A stretch of DNA of 64,000 nucleotides. Origin: Abscondita cerata. Lineage: Eukaryota > Arthropoda > Insecta > Coleoptera > Lampyridae. A program made the translations under genes and the position numbers. The stretch covers positions 248,001 through 312,000 of the forward strand of contig JALBCR010000113.1 of NCBI GenBank assembly GCA_030710515.1, in the 5' to 3' direction. The notes below the pieces were generated by a model. That model made no database searches, had not been told where the DNA came from, and was given only the letters and a program-made list of their open reading frames with translations. Within the stretch, counting starts at the first letter, position 1; each line of letters opens with the position of its first letter. Of this stretch, positions 44,068 to 54,989 are shown one piece after another.

Positions 44068-44984
44068 TATGTTCTATTACAAAATACGTGTTTACTTTTT
44101 AACATTTGAGTATCTCCTCAGCGATTGGTTAGTCCACTCGAGAAATGTACACTGCTTTTTCGCCCAGTCGAGCACTTACTAGTGTGTTAAAAAGTCTCAG
44201 AAAATGAAACAGAGTGGCACAAGGTCTTTGTTGAATTTTGGGGAGAATGGCAATTTCCTCATTGTGAAGGGGCCACTAAATAACAGAAATTGTTGGCAAT
44301 GCCTGTACAAAGGCGTTCACGCAGCAAAATATCACCAAAAGATTTGCTGTCACAGACATTTGACCATTGAACTCTGATATTTTCAAATCAAATCAAACAA
44401 GTTGAAAATGCAAGGCATTGTCGCAACGAACTTCGTATTATCCAAATATGGAAAGAATGGCAAAGTTATAATTAGCGCCAATAGAACGTCATTGCTAACT
44501 TTCTATTATCCAAATATGTGCCACACATTGTTTTTGGACATATTTGGATTTTTGAAATAAACTTAATTTCCCGAGGGCATCGGGTATCTGTGGCCCGATT
44601 TTATGGGGGATAGGATATTTCAACTCAGCTATGCCAGAGGAGTCTAAATACATGCCACACATTGATTTTGGACGTATTTGAAATTTTAATTTTTTCGACG
44701 GAATATCGCGGGGGCTCGGCGTCCCCGTTGCCCGATTTAATGCACATCAAAACTTAAGCTTTGGACACCAAGCTGAATCGATTGATGTATCACACAATGA
44801 TGTCCGACCATTAGAAAGGCCTCGGACGGACGCACACACGGACGCACGGACGACAAATCGATTTCATAAACGAACGAAGTTCGTTGAAAACTTTTAATAT
44901 GGGACAACAACAAAAGGAAGAAGTTCAACTATAAAGTAGGTCTTCTACTCTACTTTACAAAACATTAAATAAAATAACGTATTC
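44068..44984. other. Repeat-like non-coding region
   Basis: It contains a diverged tandem duplication (44512-44737), a (GGACGCACxC)-type run near 44827-44850, and the palindrome GAACGAAGTTCGTT at about 44873-44886. It looks like the body of an unclassified repeat. There is no coding frame. Confidence 0.45.
44512..44737 (+). repeat. Two diverged tandem units of about 134-bp period
   Basis: AAATATGTGCCACACATTG...TTTTTGGACATATTTG...GTGGCCCGATTT at 44512 recurs from 44646 as AAATACATGCCACACATTG...GATTTTGGACGTATTTG...GTTGCCCGATTT. The second copy is GC-richer in the middle. Confidence 0.75.
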
Positions 44985-46690
44985 TTATGTCAACAAGAGA
45001 AGTACAATAATACAGTAAACAACAACAAAAAAAGTAAATAATTCTAATAACAGTTGAGATTTTACACTATTACTATATTCTACTAAAAACATATTTTTGA
45101 TGCTACGTTTAATAGTTTCTTTATTTGTATCTATAGAATTTAAGATATGATCAAACTTGTTAAGTACGGTTGGTAACATGTATACAAATACATTTTCGTA
45201 AATTAATGTGTTGTGTAAAGAAATGTTATACTTATTTTTAAACCTAATATTTACATCATTTAAAGTACACAACTTTTGCTATTGGTTCTTTATACTAATA
45301 GAAAGGCTAGCGGTTTTTGATCACATTGTATGCAGTTATTGTATAAAAAATGTAGTAATTTTCTTTCATTTTTAGAATATTGTTTGTTTTGTAATAGGGT
45401 GTAACATGTTCTCTGTAATTTATTATGAAGGAAAAACGCATTTTTAATAACTTTGTAACATGAGACCCAAAGGACAGATTTTCGTCAAACAGAACACCCA
45501 AATTTTTTACACTATGGGAGAAATTAATCACCGAATTGTTAAACGTAATAATAGTTGTAATTAGTTAACGCACACGACTACATGAAGCACTAGAATCTAT
45601 ACACATTGCTACTGACTTGGATGGGTTGATGATGAGACGATTTTCTAAACACCACTCGTAAACGTTTTGAAGGTTTTCATTGAGAACGTTAACTGCACAA
45701 TTAATTTCAATGGGGAAACATATAAATGCAGACTGCAATTTTTTGATGTAATTAGAAACTGATCTGCTGTGAAAATGGTGAACAGAAGTGGTCCAAGTAT
45801 GCTCCTTTGAGGTACACCCTGAGACACAAATGCCTCAAATGATAACTTGCTATTAATATTTACAATTTGCGTCCTGTAAGATAACTTTGAAACCAATTTG
45901 CATAAACTTAGAGATTCTACAGTAGCGTACGTTGGCAAGAAGCAGTTCGTGATTAATAATGCTGTAATCCAGCAAAATCAAGATTGTAACTTTTGAAATA
46001 TCCGTGGTTTTTACAATATTATTTGTTGTTTTTAATAAAGCAGTATTAGTACTATGGTAACTTCTAAAGCCAGACTGAATTACTGGTAAAAGTTTCTCAA
46101 AAACAACTTTTTCCATTATCATAAACATAGTAGAAAGGATACTACTAGAATGTATTTTAGAAAAAACTAGTTGGATTTGGCATCTTTAAAATAGGTGTTA
46201 TGATTGATACTTTCCATGTTGGCGGTACAGTAGAATTGCAAAGAGAATTATTTGTTATGTGGGTTAAGCCTTCAATACAATAATGTATCACTATGGAATA
46301 ATTTTAGATTTATAAAATCAATTCCTTGGCCGTTAGATTTTAAATTTTGTGTCAATTTTAAAACTTTAGCTTCCGTGACTAGTTGAAATACAAATTCACT
46401 ATCTTTTATATTGTTATCTTTGTATGTCATCAATACATTGTTATCTATAGTAGACGTTGTGATGGAATTAAGAATATAGTCATTAATAGCATTGAGTTGA
46501 CAGAAATCAAGTGGAATTTGAGATTTAGCGTGTACATTTATTAATTTACCTAAAATTTTGTCATAGTTTCTTGGAATTATTTTTGCAATTTCGTAGTTCA
46601 TATTGTATTTAACATTTTTTTCTCTACGAATGGCCGATGTTAAATAATTTTGAAGATCTTTATAATATTGATAAGATGAAATTTTTATGG
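44985..46690 (-). pseudogene. Non-LTR retrotransposon RT (Jockey/CR1 group), decayed
   Basis: On the minus strand, 46690-46272 gives the region before RT, with NMNYEIAKIIPRNYDKILGK and LDFCQLNAINDYILNSIT. The RT core follows: VVFEKLLPVIQSGFRSYHST (46128), ILLDYSIINHELLLANV, where the first catalytic Asp-x-Ser region has decayed (LDLSKAFD is expected), and FVSQGVPQRSILGPLLFTIF (about 45830). The YADD segment is not readable in the next frame. Further on, FSHSVKNLGVLFDENLSFGS (45531) and two more C-terminal blocks run to 44985. Frames change at least five times. The endonuclease and ORF1 are absent upstream of 46690. Confidence 0.8.
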
Positions 46691-47330
46691 AGTGATGTAA
46701 TCACGAAGGTCATGAAAACAAAAATTTAGAGACCTTATGTTGAGGTGACATATGCGGATAAAATTATGTAGTATAGCCTTTTTGTAATTTAGTTTTTTTG
46801 AGATTTATTTACGACTAGATAAAAATCCCCGTCCTATTGGACGAGACCAGGACAAAAAAAAGTCCCCCCTGGTTGACCCCCGCGGCCCAGATTCCTCCAT
46901 TCGCCCCCTATGCTCCATTCTAAGTCAAACTATATACTTGGCTTTGGCCTAACACCTATATTGGGCAAGTCTATAGAGGGACAAAAAACAAACACATTTT
47001 GAATCTTGATATATACGAGCCCTGTCATATCTTAATTAGCTCATTGTAAGAAAATACGTAATTTTGTTAATTCACGAAAAAACAATGCTAATGCTACAAT
47101 TTAATTATTTCAACAAAATATCAACCAAAAAAACTTAAAATATCATTACATTTAAAGATTTATAAAGTTGAATTTAATTGTAATATAAAAATAAAAATTA
47201 CGAAATTTTTACTTCTTTGTCTTTCACAAAATTTTATAATATTTCTTTAAGAATCTTTAAATATGTGAAATAATCAAGTGGCTAACGTTTACTAAACAAA
47301 AGAAAGTTTGTTTTGTTAACAATTAGTAAA
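46691..47330. other. Spacer with a short GC-rich island
   Basis: The stretch around 46840-46915 (AAGTCCCCCCTGGTTGACCC, CGCGGCCC) is strikingly GC-rich against its surroundings. No coding frame or RNA fold is assigned. It may be part of an unclassified repeat or the 5' region of the Tc1 relic. Confidence 0.4.
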
Positions 47331-48385
47331 AATGACTCGTGGAAAGGTTGTTGATGAAAAAGTCCGCACAATTTTTATCAACTTATTTAAAAAGGAAAAA
47401 TCAAACGCGGAAATTGGGAATATAGTTAGTTTATCAAAGTTTACTGTTAGAAATATTGTTCGAGGTTATAAAACAAACTGATACAATTACTATAAAACCT
47501 CGTTATGGGCCGAAATCTAAAATATCAGATGCTGTTATACGGGCTTTGAAGAGGATTATTAGAAAAACAGGCGTTTAAACTACGGTGAATTATCTGCTCT
47601 CTGGAGCGGTGCTGTGGAGCGTTCGAGATCCACGTGGCAAAGAGAAGCCCTTAATTAGATTTAAAACTTACAAGGTAAATTTATTCTATTCCAACTAAAT
47701 AAAAAAAAAGTTTTCTGTGACTTTACAAACTTTTTTTTAAGCAAATAAAGGCCACTCCTAACATTAAAACCAAAACAAAACGACTAAAATAGGCTAAATG
47801 TCACATTAATTGCACTAGTAATGAATGGAATAGTGTCCGTTGGAGTGATGAATCCCGTTTTAAAGTTCGTGTTCGGGGCAATCGAAGTAGAGTTATTTCT
47901 CAAAAAAATGAAGCGTTCAATTCAGATTTTTTGAGAAAAAAAGTAAAATTTCCTGCTTCAGTTATGGTGTGGGGCTCAATGTCTGCTAAAGGTGTTGGAA
48001 AACTTCACTTCATTGATGGACTTGTAAACACCAATAAATATTTAGAGATTTTAAGAAAATCGTTGCTTCCAACAATAGCAGATGAATTGCAAAATAATCA
48101 TAATTTTGTGTTTCAAGAAGACGCTCGGCTTGCCATACATCAAAAAAATCTTTAAAATAGCTTTCTGATCATAATCTTCCACTTTTAAAGTAGGTAGCAA
48201 GTAGTTCCAACATAATGAAAAAAAGATTACAAATACAGCCAGCTAGAAACGGGTAGTTATACTAAAACACAAACTTCAAAATATTTGGGATACTTTCACT
48301 CCAGATGAGTGTCAAAACTTACTAAAAACGATACCCAAAAGAATTCAAACTGTAATTAAAAATAAAGTGACGTCCCACAGTGGTA
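47331..48385 (+). pseudogene. Tc1-like transposase (DD34E group), broken
   Basis: The ATG at 47331 starts MTRGKVVDEKVRTIFIN and a helix-turn-helix, EIGNIVSLSKFTVRNIVRGY. Then KPRYGPKSKISDAVIRALKR follows after a stop. A degraded stretch follows. From about 47740 KATPNIKTKTKRLK leads to EWNSVRWSDESRFKVR (first catalytic Asp in WSDES), PASVMVWGSMSAKGVGKLHF (47931-48155) and FVFQEDARLAIH (FQEDA, where FQQDNAPxH is expected; second Asp retained, His context altered). The last piece near 48290-48370 includes FTPDECQNLLKTIPKRI. The region with the catalytic Glu is broken. No TIRs found. Confidence 0.8.
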
Positions 48386-48849
48386 AAGATAATGTTATTT
48401 ATAAAGAAAAATATTGGTGGGCCAACTGAGATGGGACGGGACTCGTAGATACGCGGTACTCCACAAAAATACTTGTTAGTTAAATTGTTTTTACTTTTGC
48501 AGTTTGTTTCTCTAAATCTTTGCAATTCACGATGACCTAATCAAAACGTGCGAATATTTGCGATATCGATAGTTTCAACGTGAATTCGCGAATTTCGGTT
48601 TTATCATTTTCTATTTCTAGTTTAATAGATTCTGTATTTGTTTTTGTAATATTGTAAACAATCACATTACATGCTCTACGTTGTCTTTCAAACACTTCAT
48701 TTTTATGGTTTAATTATTTTTTAGATAACTTACTCTTAAATTAGATTTTTTCTGTAATTTTGGATTTTACCTGCTTAATTTCAGATTCTAAACGACTTAC
48801 AACTTCACTTAAATTTGCAATTTGATTGTACTAGATCGACCTTACACGG
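48386..48849. other. Spacer, no gene seen
   Basis: AT-rich, no motif. The segment AGATGGGACGGGACTCGTAGATACGCGG (48430-48457) is GC-richer, but I cannot assign it. Confidence 0.4.
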
Positions 48850-49401
48850 AAAATGATATTGTGGATTAGGTTGAAAATCCTGACATTCCTAGTTTTCGCA
48901 ACATCCCTAACTTCAAATTGTAAAGGCTTTGGCAAGCAAAATTAAAGGCGGCTGAAAGAAAGGGAAGTCCAGAATATTGACTAAAACTCCAGAAAAATGA
49001 AATTAAAATGTAATATCTTCGAGACTATGTAAAGTCAAAAAAGTGACCAAAAGAGTTTTTGCAGATAGTTCTGATGATGAGGATTCCAAAATATTAATGC
49101 ACAATTCTGATAAAGGCACTTATTTGGAGAATTAGTTGAGCAAGAAAATTTGACGAGAAACGAAGAAATTGATGTTGAGAACTCTAATGTTTGTGAAGGA
49201 GGTTTTGTATTGATATAATTGAAAGGAAGAAAATCTGAACGTCACTACATTGTAGAGATAAAAAAGGGCTTGGATCAAAGAATCTTTGAGGTTGTATATC
49301 TAAAGAAAGTACTGGATAGTAACAAGTTTGTGAAGACTGAAAAGATATACAAAATAGATGAGACCGATATTTTAAGATCAACGGCTGTAGAAGACGTCTG
49401 A
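48850..49401 (+). pseudogene. C-terminal tail of a pogo/jerky-like DDE transposase protein
   Basis: Broken reading from about 48940 gives KGKSRILTKTPEK, then KKVTKRVFADSSDDEDSKI, an acidic spacer with EQENLTRNEEIDVEN, and finally 49195-49401: EGGFVLI, a stop, LKGRKSERHYIVEIKKG, FEVVYLKKVLDSNKFV and YKIDETDI. The pattern is a 'GKS..LT..P.K' motif, an acidic linker, then a small beta-rich 'VGDFVLVKF...YVGxI...VKFLR' module. It recurs in arthropod pogo-like transposase proteins. The catalytic domain is absent, so this is a 5'-truncated fragment. The identification is by recalled pattern only. Confidence 0.55.
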
Positions 49402-50500
49402 ATCCTGAAACTAAACTTAACCTTAAGTTTTTAAAAGCGTACTTAAATTACATTCCAATCAACTTTTATTGATCTGGTTGAGTGAATAACCCTGTATAAA
49501 TTATGAGACTAGAGCAGTAATGCTATGTGTCAAACCGCAAACCTCAAAAACACAAATTTCTTTTTATTTAATTCGAAGGGTTCTCGAAATATATTTTTTT
49601 CAAAATTTGAACATAGATTTTTTTTGTAATTGTCAGAAATAACTTTTAGGCGGATTTTATTGAAAAATCCAGTTGACAGCCGATGATCACATTTTATAGC
49701 CACCAAAAGTCCAAGTAATAGACATTATTTGTTAAATTTATTAAATACAACTTGAATCCAATTTGAATATTTTTTATCAAGAAAATCATATTATCTCGAG
49801 TACGGTTCCGGTTAAATAAAAAGTAATTTGTGTTGTGGAGGTTTGAAAACAAACAGGACAAATTATTAGAAGTGAAATTTTCTGAGAAATTAAAAATAAG
49901 ATTTTTTTAAAGTCGACCAAGGACATACTGTATAGTAAGTACATCAATTAAAATGTCTGTTTTTCTATATCTTCATACTGTAACAAAGCAATAGTGAACA
50001 CATAATTAACCTTTTTTAATCACCCACCAATAAAAATGAAATTTAAATGAAAGTGCATTTATTTATAAGCTTGTAATCAGATAAGTAGATTAACTTCCAA
50101 ATTTTATTTTCGAGTTTTGAAAGCGTTACTTACTTATGAATAAATTACGTAAATAACTTAGTTTTTACAAATTGTAATTAAAGCAAAAGTCAAGTAATGA
50201 ACACTTTTATCTCTGATTAATAGTGGGCCTAATGGTAATTTATCATAGAATAAAATTACCATTAAATGAATAACTTTAATATTTAAATGTGTAAAGATTC
50301 CACCGTTTCAATCGACTGCACGATATATAAATAATGTTGTCACTAAAGGTCCCCATTTTTTTCTAAAGAGTGCATATCATTGTTTGTTTACATGATCACA
50401 AATATTTATTTTAACACTTAAAAATAATTTAAACACATGTTTTTAATATCCCCACAAAACGGAACAGTGAAAACGATACACTTTCTTTAACGTGGCGATA
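49402..50500. other. Upstream region of gene B, no gene seen
   Basis: No open frame of interest. A lone TA-adjacent ACCCTG (about 49490) recalls the foldback tips, but I found no partner. TATATAAATA at about 50326 is another TATA-like motif far upstream of gene B. The rest probably includes the control region of gene B. Confidence 0.4.
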
Positions 50501-50505
50501 AACAA

Positions 50506-50538
50506 TATAAGATTCCCCAAAAGTAAACGTTCCTCAGT
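50506..50538 (+). promoter_or_regulatory. Core promoter of gene B: TATA box and TCAGT initiator
   Basis: TATAAGA begins at 50506, and the arthropod initiator CTCAGTC has its A at 50536, exactly 30 bp downstream. That is the spacing of a textbook insect core promoter. It predicts a 37-nt 5' leader before the ATG at 50573. Confidence 0.75.
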
Positions 50539-50572
50539 CTTTAGTTACGTTCACTTACTGGAAGTCAAAATA

Positions 50573-51604
50573 ATGAGTTCTTTGCACAATTGGGTAAGAT
50601 TCGAGTTATAAATTATCTGAACATTTTTTAACAATTTGTTTTGCAGAAATTACTATTTACGTTACTTCTTCCTTATGCAATTGGAAATGAAGTTTACAAT
50701 AGTGACAGTGAGTTAGTGTATTAAAAGATAACAATTTTGATTTAATTTTACTTTTAGCTTCACTTAATCCAAATATGTACTTAACAATGCTACAAATGAT
50801 GCAAAAAACCCTTTTGGACATGTACAAAGACGCTGCGACGCCAACGGAAGCACCTACAGTTAAAATGGATTTATCAAGTTATAATGAAATCCTAAACAAA
50901 CTTAAACTTGCCAATACTGCAAACTCGTTAAATAACATTGTGGACAATTCAAATAGTAATACTTTAAAGTTTTTAAACAGTTTATCGCAATCAAATTTAA
51001 ATATACCTTCATCTTTTCAATCTTTGGTTCCTACCGTAATGAGTAATGGAATCATTGAATGACACCGTTGAGTGGTTCATCAGTGCAATACGGCACCTCT
51101 CCTAACACATACTCTACTCTTCCTAATTATCCAATTAGTAATGCCCTCAATGTACAGCAATTATTATACAATGGACTAAAAAACAATCTTATACCCCAAT
51201 CTTATGGAGGTGTAGGATATGGTTTACCACCAAATAATTACGGAATATTTGGAAGTCACCATATACAACCCGATTCGTATCAATCATTTGAAAACGGATT
51301 TAGATCTGGCGGATACGAAAATGGATTTGGCGGTGGAAATATGTTGCCGCTGAGGAATTATTTCCCACCATCCCATGACAATCCGAGATACGGAGAACCC
51401 TTTTGGAGATCAGAACGTAATCAATATTTATCTCCGGAATTTGAAGGAAGGTTTGCACGAAGTACCGGAAAACCTTTCCCGTTAAATGCAAAAAAGAACA
51501 AAAAAATCATTAAAAAACCAGTGAGTAGATATGCGCCATCATATCAGACTTCGAAACATGTATTAGAAAAACCTAAGTTGAAAATTATTAGAATTAAATC
51601 ATAA
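50573..51604 (+). CDS. Gene B: predicted secreted Gly/Tyr/Asn/Pro-rich protein with a frame break
   Basis: Exons 50573-50593, 50647-50707 and 50758 onward are joined by GT-AG introns of 53 and 50 nt (phases 0 and 1), the same plan as gene A. Exon 1 encodes MSSLHNW. Exon 2 gives the hydrophobic signal-peptide core KLLFTLLLPYAIG. The first frame continues to a TGA at 51060-51062 (128 residues) through MYLTMLQMMQKTLLDMYKDA, a likely amphipathic helix. A second frame overlaps by four bases (ATGA) and runs 51059-51604 (181 codons). It is Gly/Tyr/Asn/Pro-rich (YGGVGYGLPPNNYG) with a basic end (KKNKKIIKKP, KPKLKIIRIKS). The strong codon continuity suggests one protein of about 310 residues split by an indel, an assembly error, or an unrecognised mini-intron. 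Family unknown. Confidence 0.7.
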
Positions 51605-51715
51605 CTTATTATTTTACATATTATTTTTTATTGTAATGTAATTTATTTTATTTCTTAAGACCGTTATACACATATTGTTATTTTATTTAATACAGTTGAC
51701 TTTTTATTAAAAACT

Positions 51716-51721
51716 TCGTTG
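51716..51721 (+). promoter_or_regulatory. Polyadenylation signal of gene B
   Basis: ATTAAA, about 112 nt after the stop at 51604, followed by a GT-rich stretch (GTTGTTGAGTGTTTTT), as expected downstream of a cleavage site. Confidence 0.55.
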
Positions 51722-52635
51722 TTGAGTGTTTTTACAAAAATCTAATGTCGAAATCTAAAAACGCTGCTGTTATTATTGTTAGAAGGTTAATGGCCGCTTC
51801 TACAAATATAATTTAAATACAACTTGAAAACAATTGTTACTATATTCGTACAGTCAAACTTTACATGGAACCTTTATTAAATTAAGTGTTAGCAGTTTTT
51901 TGTTTGCGTGTTTTGTACTTGCAATGGTAATATAACCCAGATTTGCGACCCTGAGAACCCTGTGCTAACTGAGTGGTAGTCGAAAACCCGACGATTTTCT
52001 CGCATTTGTTTTGGTTTTTCGGCAATATTTCGCAAATTGTACATTTTAAGAAAATTGTGTAAACACTTTTTTATAATAGATTCAATTTGCTTTAAAAAAT
52101 GAGCCAAACCATTTTTGAAAGTCAAATAGTCACTGAGATACAGCTTTTCAAATATAGAGAAATTTGAACAATAAATGTAAATTTTATTTGTTTTAAACTG
52201 CCAATTTTAATATCGGGAAAATGTCGCGTCCCACACTAAAAGTTATCAGAATGAAATTTATTGAAAATTTAAAATCTTTAGTTTGAGCTTAGGTAAGTGA
52301 CGGTAGCTTTAATAGTCTAGTCAAGAATCGAAAAAACCAACAGATCAAAATATGCCTTTTTAGATGAAAATTGGGTAACATTGTTTGATACACCAACCAA
52401 AGAGATTTTCTTTAAAAACAAGATTAGGTTATCATAACTATCTATTGTTAAATTTATTATATATATAAAAACGTGTTTGCAAATATTACTATTCTATTTG
52501 AGAGGTTCCTGGAGTAGGTTCGAATAATGAAAGTGGAGCTACTGATGTTGGCAATTAAAATTCTGCCTCTTCCAAGATACCCTCCTCTTCAGTGGAAGAC
52601 GAATAATTGTCTAGGGTCATAAGTACGATATGAAC
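51722..52635. other. Intergenic, no gene seen
   Basis: AT-rich. The 78-codon open stretch 51889-52125 (-) has no recognisable motif. Confidence 0.4.
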
Positions 52636-52639
52636 CACA

Positions 52640-52960
52640 TTGAGGCAGAATTTTCCTTAGCAGACTCTACACAAAGCAAAACATTTCAACTCGGTTTGCG
52701 GCAGCTGCAACCTTACGCACTGCCCTTCTTACATTTGCACGAGATGAATTGCAGTAGAGTTTGTGGAGCTACCTCAGTGGTCATAGTACTAAGCACAATC
52801 TCATTTCGCCCATTGTCCACACCCATTCTGTTGGGTCTTTTGGCACATCGAACCATTTTTGTGTCTGAAACGATTGAAATACACTGCTGATTTCAAAGCT
52901 TTCTGTATACATTGAGATGATTCCATACTACGAATAGCAGGATATTTCTGTAAAGTCATA
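52640..52960 (-). pseudogene. Cysteine-rich C-terminal tail of a repeat-borne protein
   Basis: On the minus strand DPTEWVWTMGEMRL (about 52830) is followed, after a frame change, by LLQFISCKCKKGSA, a stop, then GCSCRKPS and a degraded remainder. The pattern 'P-x-E-W-G-W ... L..LI.C.CK..C....C.CRK.GL.CT..C..C' is a tail I know from many uncharacterised, transposon-associated arthropod proteins, where it likely binds zinc. Only this tail is present, with stops. Identification is from pattern memory, not a search. Confidence 0.45.
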
Positions 52961-53529
52961 TTTTCCTATAAAATAACTGTTAACTTGGTTATTTAGAGTT
53001 CAATGTAGTACATTAGCAACCCTAAAATAAATAAATTATTTAAAATAGTAGTATTATAGTAGGACATATACCTGTATCGCAATGTATCGGTGAACCCGTG
53101 GCTCAGTTTAGTGGAATCAAGAAAAAAAGATTTGTAACAATAATTACACATCATTAAACTGAATGTGTAAACATTCTGTCGTTAAAACCCCTGGGAACCG
53201 TGAAACTAAACATGTAAAATTAAAATTAATTATAATTGAGAAAAGGCACGTTTTATTTCTGTGTCGCACTGCCACTAAATTAATTTGAGTAATTAATTGT
53301 AAGGGTAAGGCCGATATCGTTATGTTTTAACTGTTTATTAATTTTGTTTATTTTCAATTGTAAACTCAAAGCGAAAGACACCGGGCGGCCCGTTGTACAA
53401 AATCTGATAGCGTCCTGCTTTAACTTTCGTGCCCACGCAGCCCCCTCCCGTAAGCTAGTTACCCCACTTAAGTTGTGCTTTATATACACGTGAGCTCTTT
53501 TGTTAAAGAGGCAGTTAGATCCGGATACC
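52961..53529. other. Spacer before the plus-strand LINE
   Basis: No gene seen. A GC-richer patch at about 53380-53450 (CACCGGGCGGCCCGTTG, CACGCAGCCCCCTCCCG) may be LINE 5' sequence or another repeat. Confidence 0.4.
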
Positions 53530-54987
53530 TGTTCCGCCTGGTCCTGCTGCTAAGAAAAAACATAATAATTGCTCCTCTTACAAACATCATTAATCGTTCC
53601 ATCATAGATTCTAAGTACCCAGATGTTTTTAAAAGTATTTGAAGGACTATACTCAGGAACAATTTTTTGTGACTTGAGTAAAGCCTTTGATTGTGTTTCG
53701 CATAAGTTGTTGACCGATAAGTTACGAATGTATGGTGAGGACAAAAAATTTTGTAATTTAATGACGTCGTATCTAAACAATCGATATCAAATTGTTCGCT
53801 ACAAAAACATGTTGTCAGAACGCGTCTTAATGAAACATGGTAATCCTCAAGGCTCTTTATTGGGACCGTTACTATTTATTATATACATTATAATAAATAA
53901 TGATTTGAATGACTGTATACATGATGCAAATGTTATCTTGTTCGCAGATGACACAACATTCTGCAGTAATGGAGATTGTGTTCAAAATATTAAACAAAAA
54001 CTAGATTTAATTTCTAAGCAAGCATGTGACTGGTTTTTGGTAACAATCTTACAATTAATTACAGTAAAACTCAAAACATGATTTTTAGTCTAAGAAATAA
54101 TAATGACTGTGGTTCTGTGAAATTCTTGGGTGTCTGGTTGGATAGTAAACTGACTTGGGAACATCATGCATTATACCTATCAAAAAGATTGACTACAGCA
54201 GTATATCAGTTGCGAATGTTAAAATATAACGTCGATAAACCGATATTAAAAGTTGCATATTATGCATGTTTTCACTCTCTTATGCAATTCGCAATATTAT
54301 CATGGGGTCATTCAGGACAAGGCTTAAGTTTATTTCGTTTACAACGTAGAGCCGTAAGACTTATAGCAGATATAGGATATAGAGCCGAATGTAAACAAGC
54401 TTTTACTAATTTAGGAATACTCACTTTACCATCGGTTTATATATTAGAATACCTAAAATATTGCAAAACACTCTACGAACAAAACAGTTTCCCTTTAAAT
54501 CACGAGTTTCATGATTATGAAACACGACAACGGAATAACTTGCATATACCACGCTGTCGACTAACTAGAACGCAAAATGGTGTAAATTATTGGATGTTCA
54601 AATTCTTTAATCATATTCCGCATAATATCAGATGCATGAATTATAAAATATTTGTCCATAAAGTCAAAACATTTTTGTTACAAAATGCGTTTTATTCCTA
54701 TTCTGACTTTTAAATACACCTGCGTTGTAATTAGAATATCCAATAATGCAAAACTATTTTATATTACCTTATATTATTTTATATATTTTTTATCTATAGT
54801 TATACATGTGCCAATATGGAATTATTTACATATTATGGTATTTTAAATGTACTACTGCTATAGTGTTTTATTTATACAGTTTTTATATGCAATTGATCAT
54901 TACCGTGACGAGTGTACAACATTGTTATATTAATATTATATGTAACATTGTTTTTAACACAATAAAGTATCTATCTATCTATCTATA
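53530..54987 (+). pseudogene. Non-LTR retrotransposon (Jockey/CR1 group), RT and C-terminus
   Basis: Starting mid-RT, IAPLTNIINRSIIDSKYPDV ends in a stop near 53640. Then 53623-54081 reads IFCDLSKAFDCVSHKLL (catalytic Asp in DLSKAFD), HGNPQGSLLGPLLFIIY and VILFADDTTF (the FADD active site intact). A frameshift near 54075 leads to 54078-54713 with VKFLGVWLDSKLTWEHH, LQRRAVRLIADIGY and a C-terminal region ending LLQNAFYSYSDF. The 3' end is AATAAAG plus a TATC microsatellite, a tail style known from several LINE clades. Everything upstream of the RT is missing, consistent with 5' truncation. The RT core itself has few changes, so this copy is younger than the minus-strand LINEs. Confidence 0.88.
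54969..54987 (+). repeat. (TATC)n microsatellite tail of the LINE
   Basis: Five near-perfect TATC units directly after AATAAAG, at the 3' end of the plus-strand LINE. Confidence 0.85.
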
Positions 54988-54989
54988 AT

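Noticed and set aside
51043..51083. Mini-intron in gene B restoring the frame
   Set aside because: The phase fits (A plus TG), but 41 nt is shorter than the other introns and the acceptor lacks a pyrimidine tract. Left as one hypothesis only.
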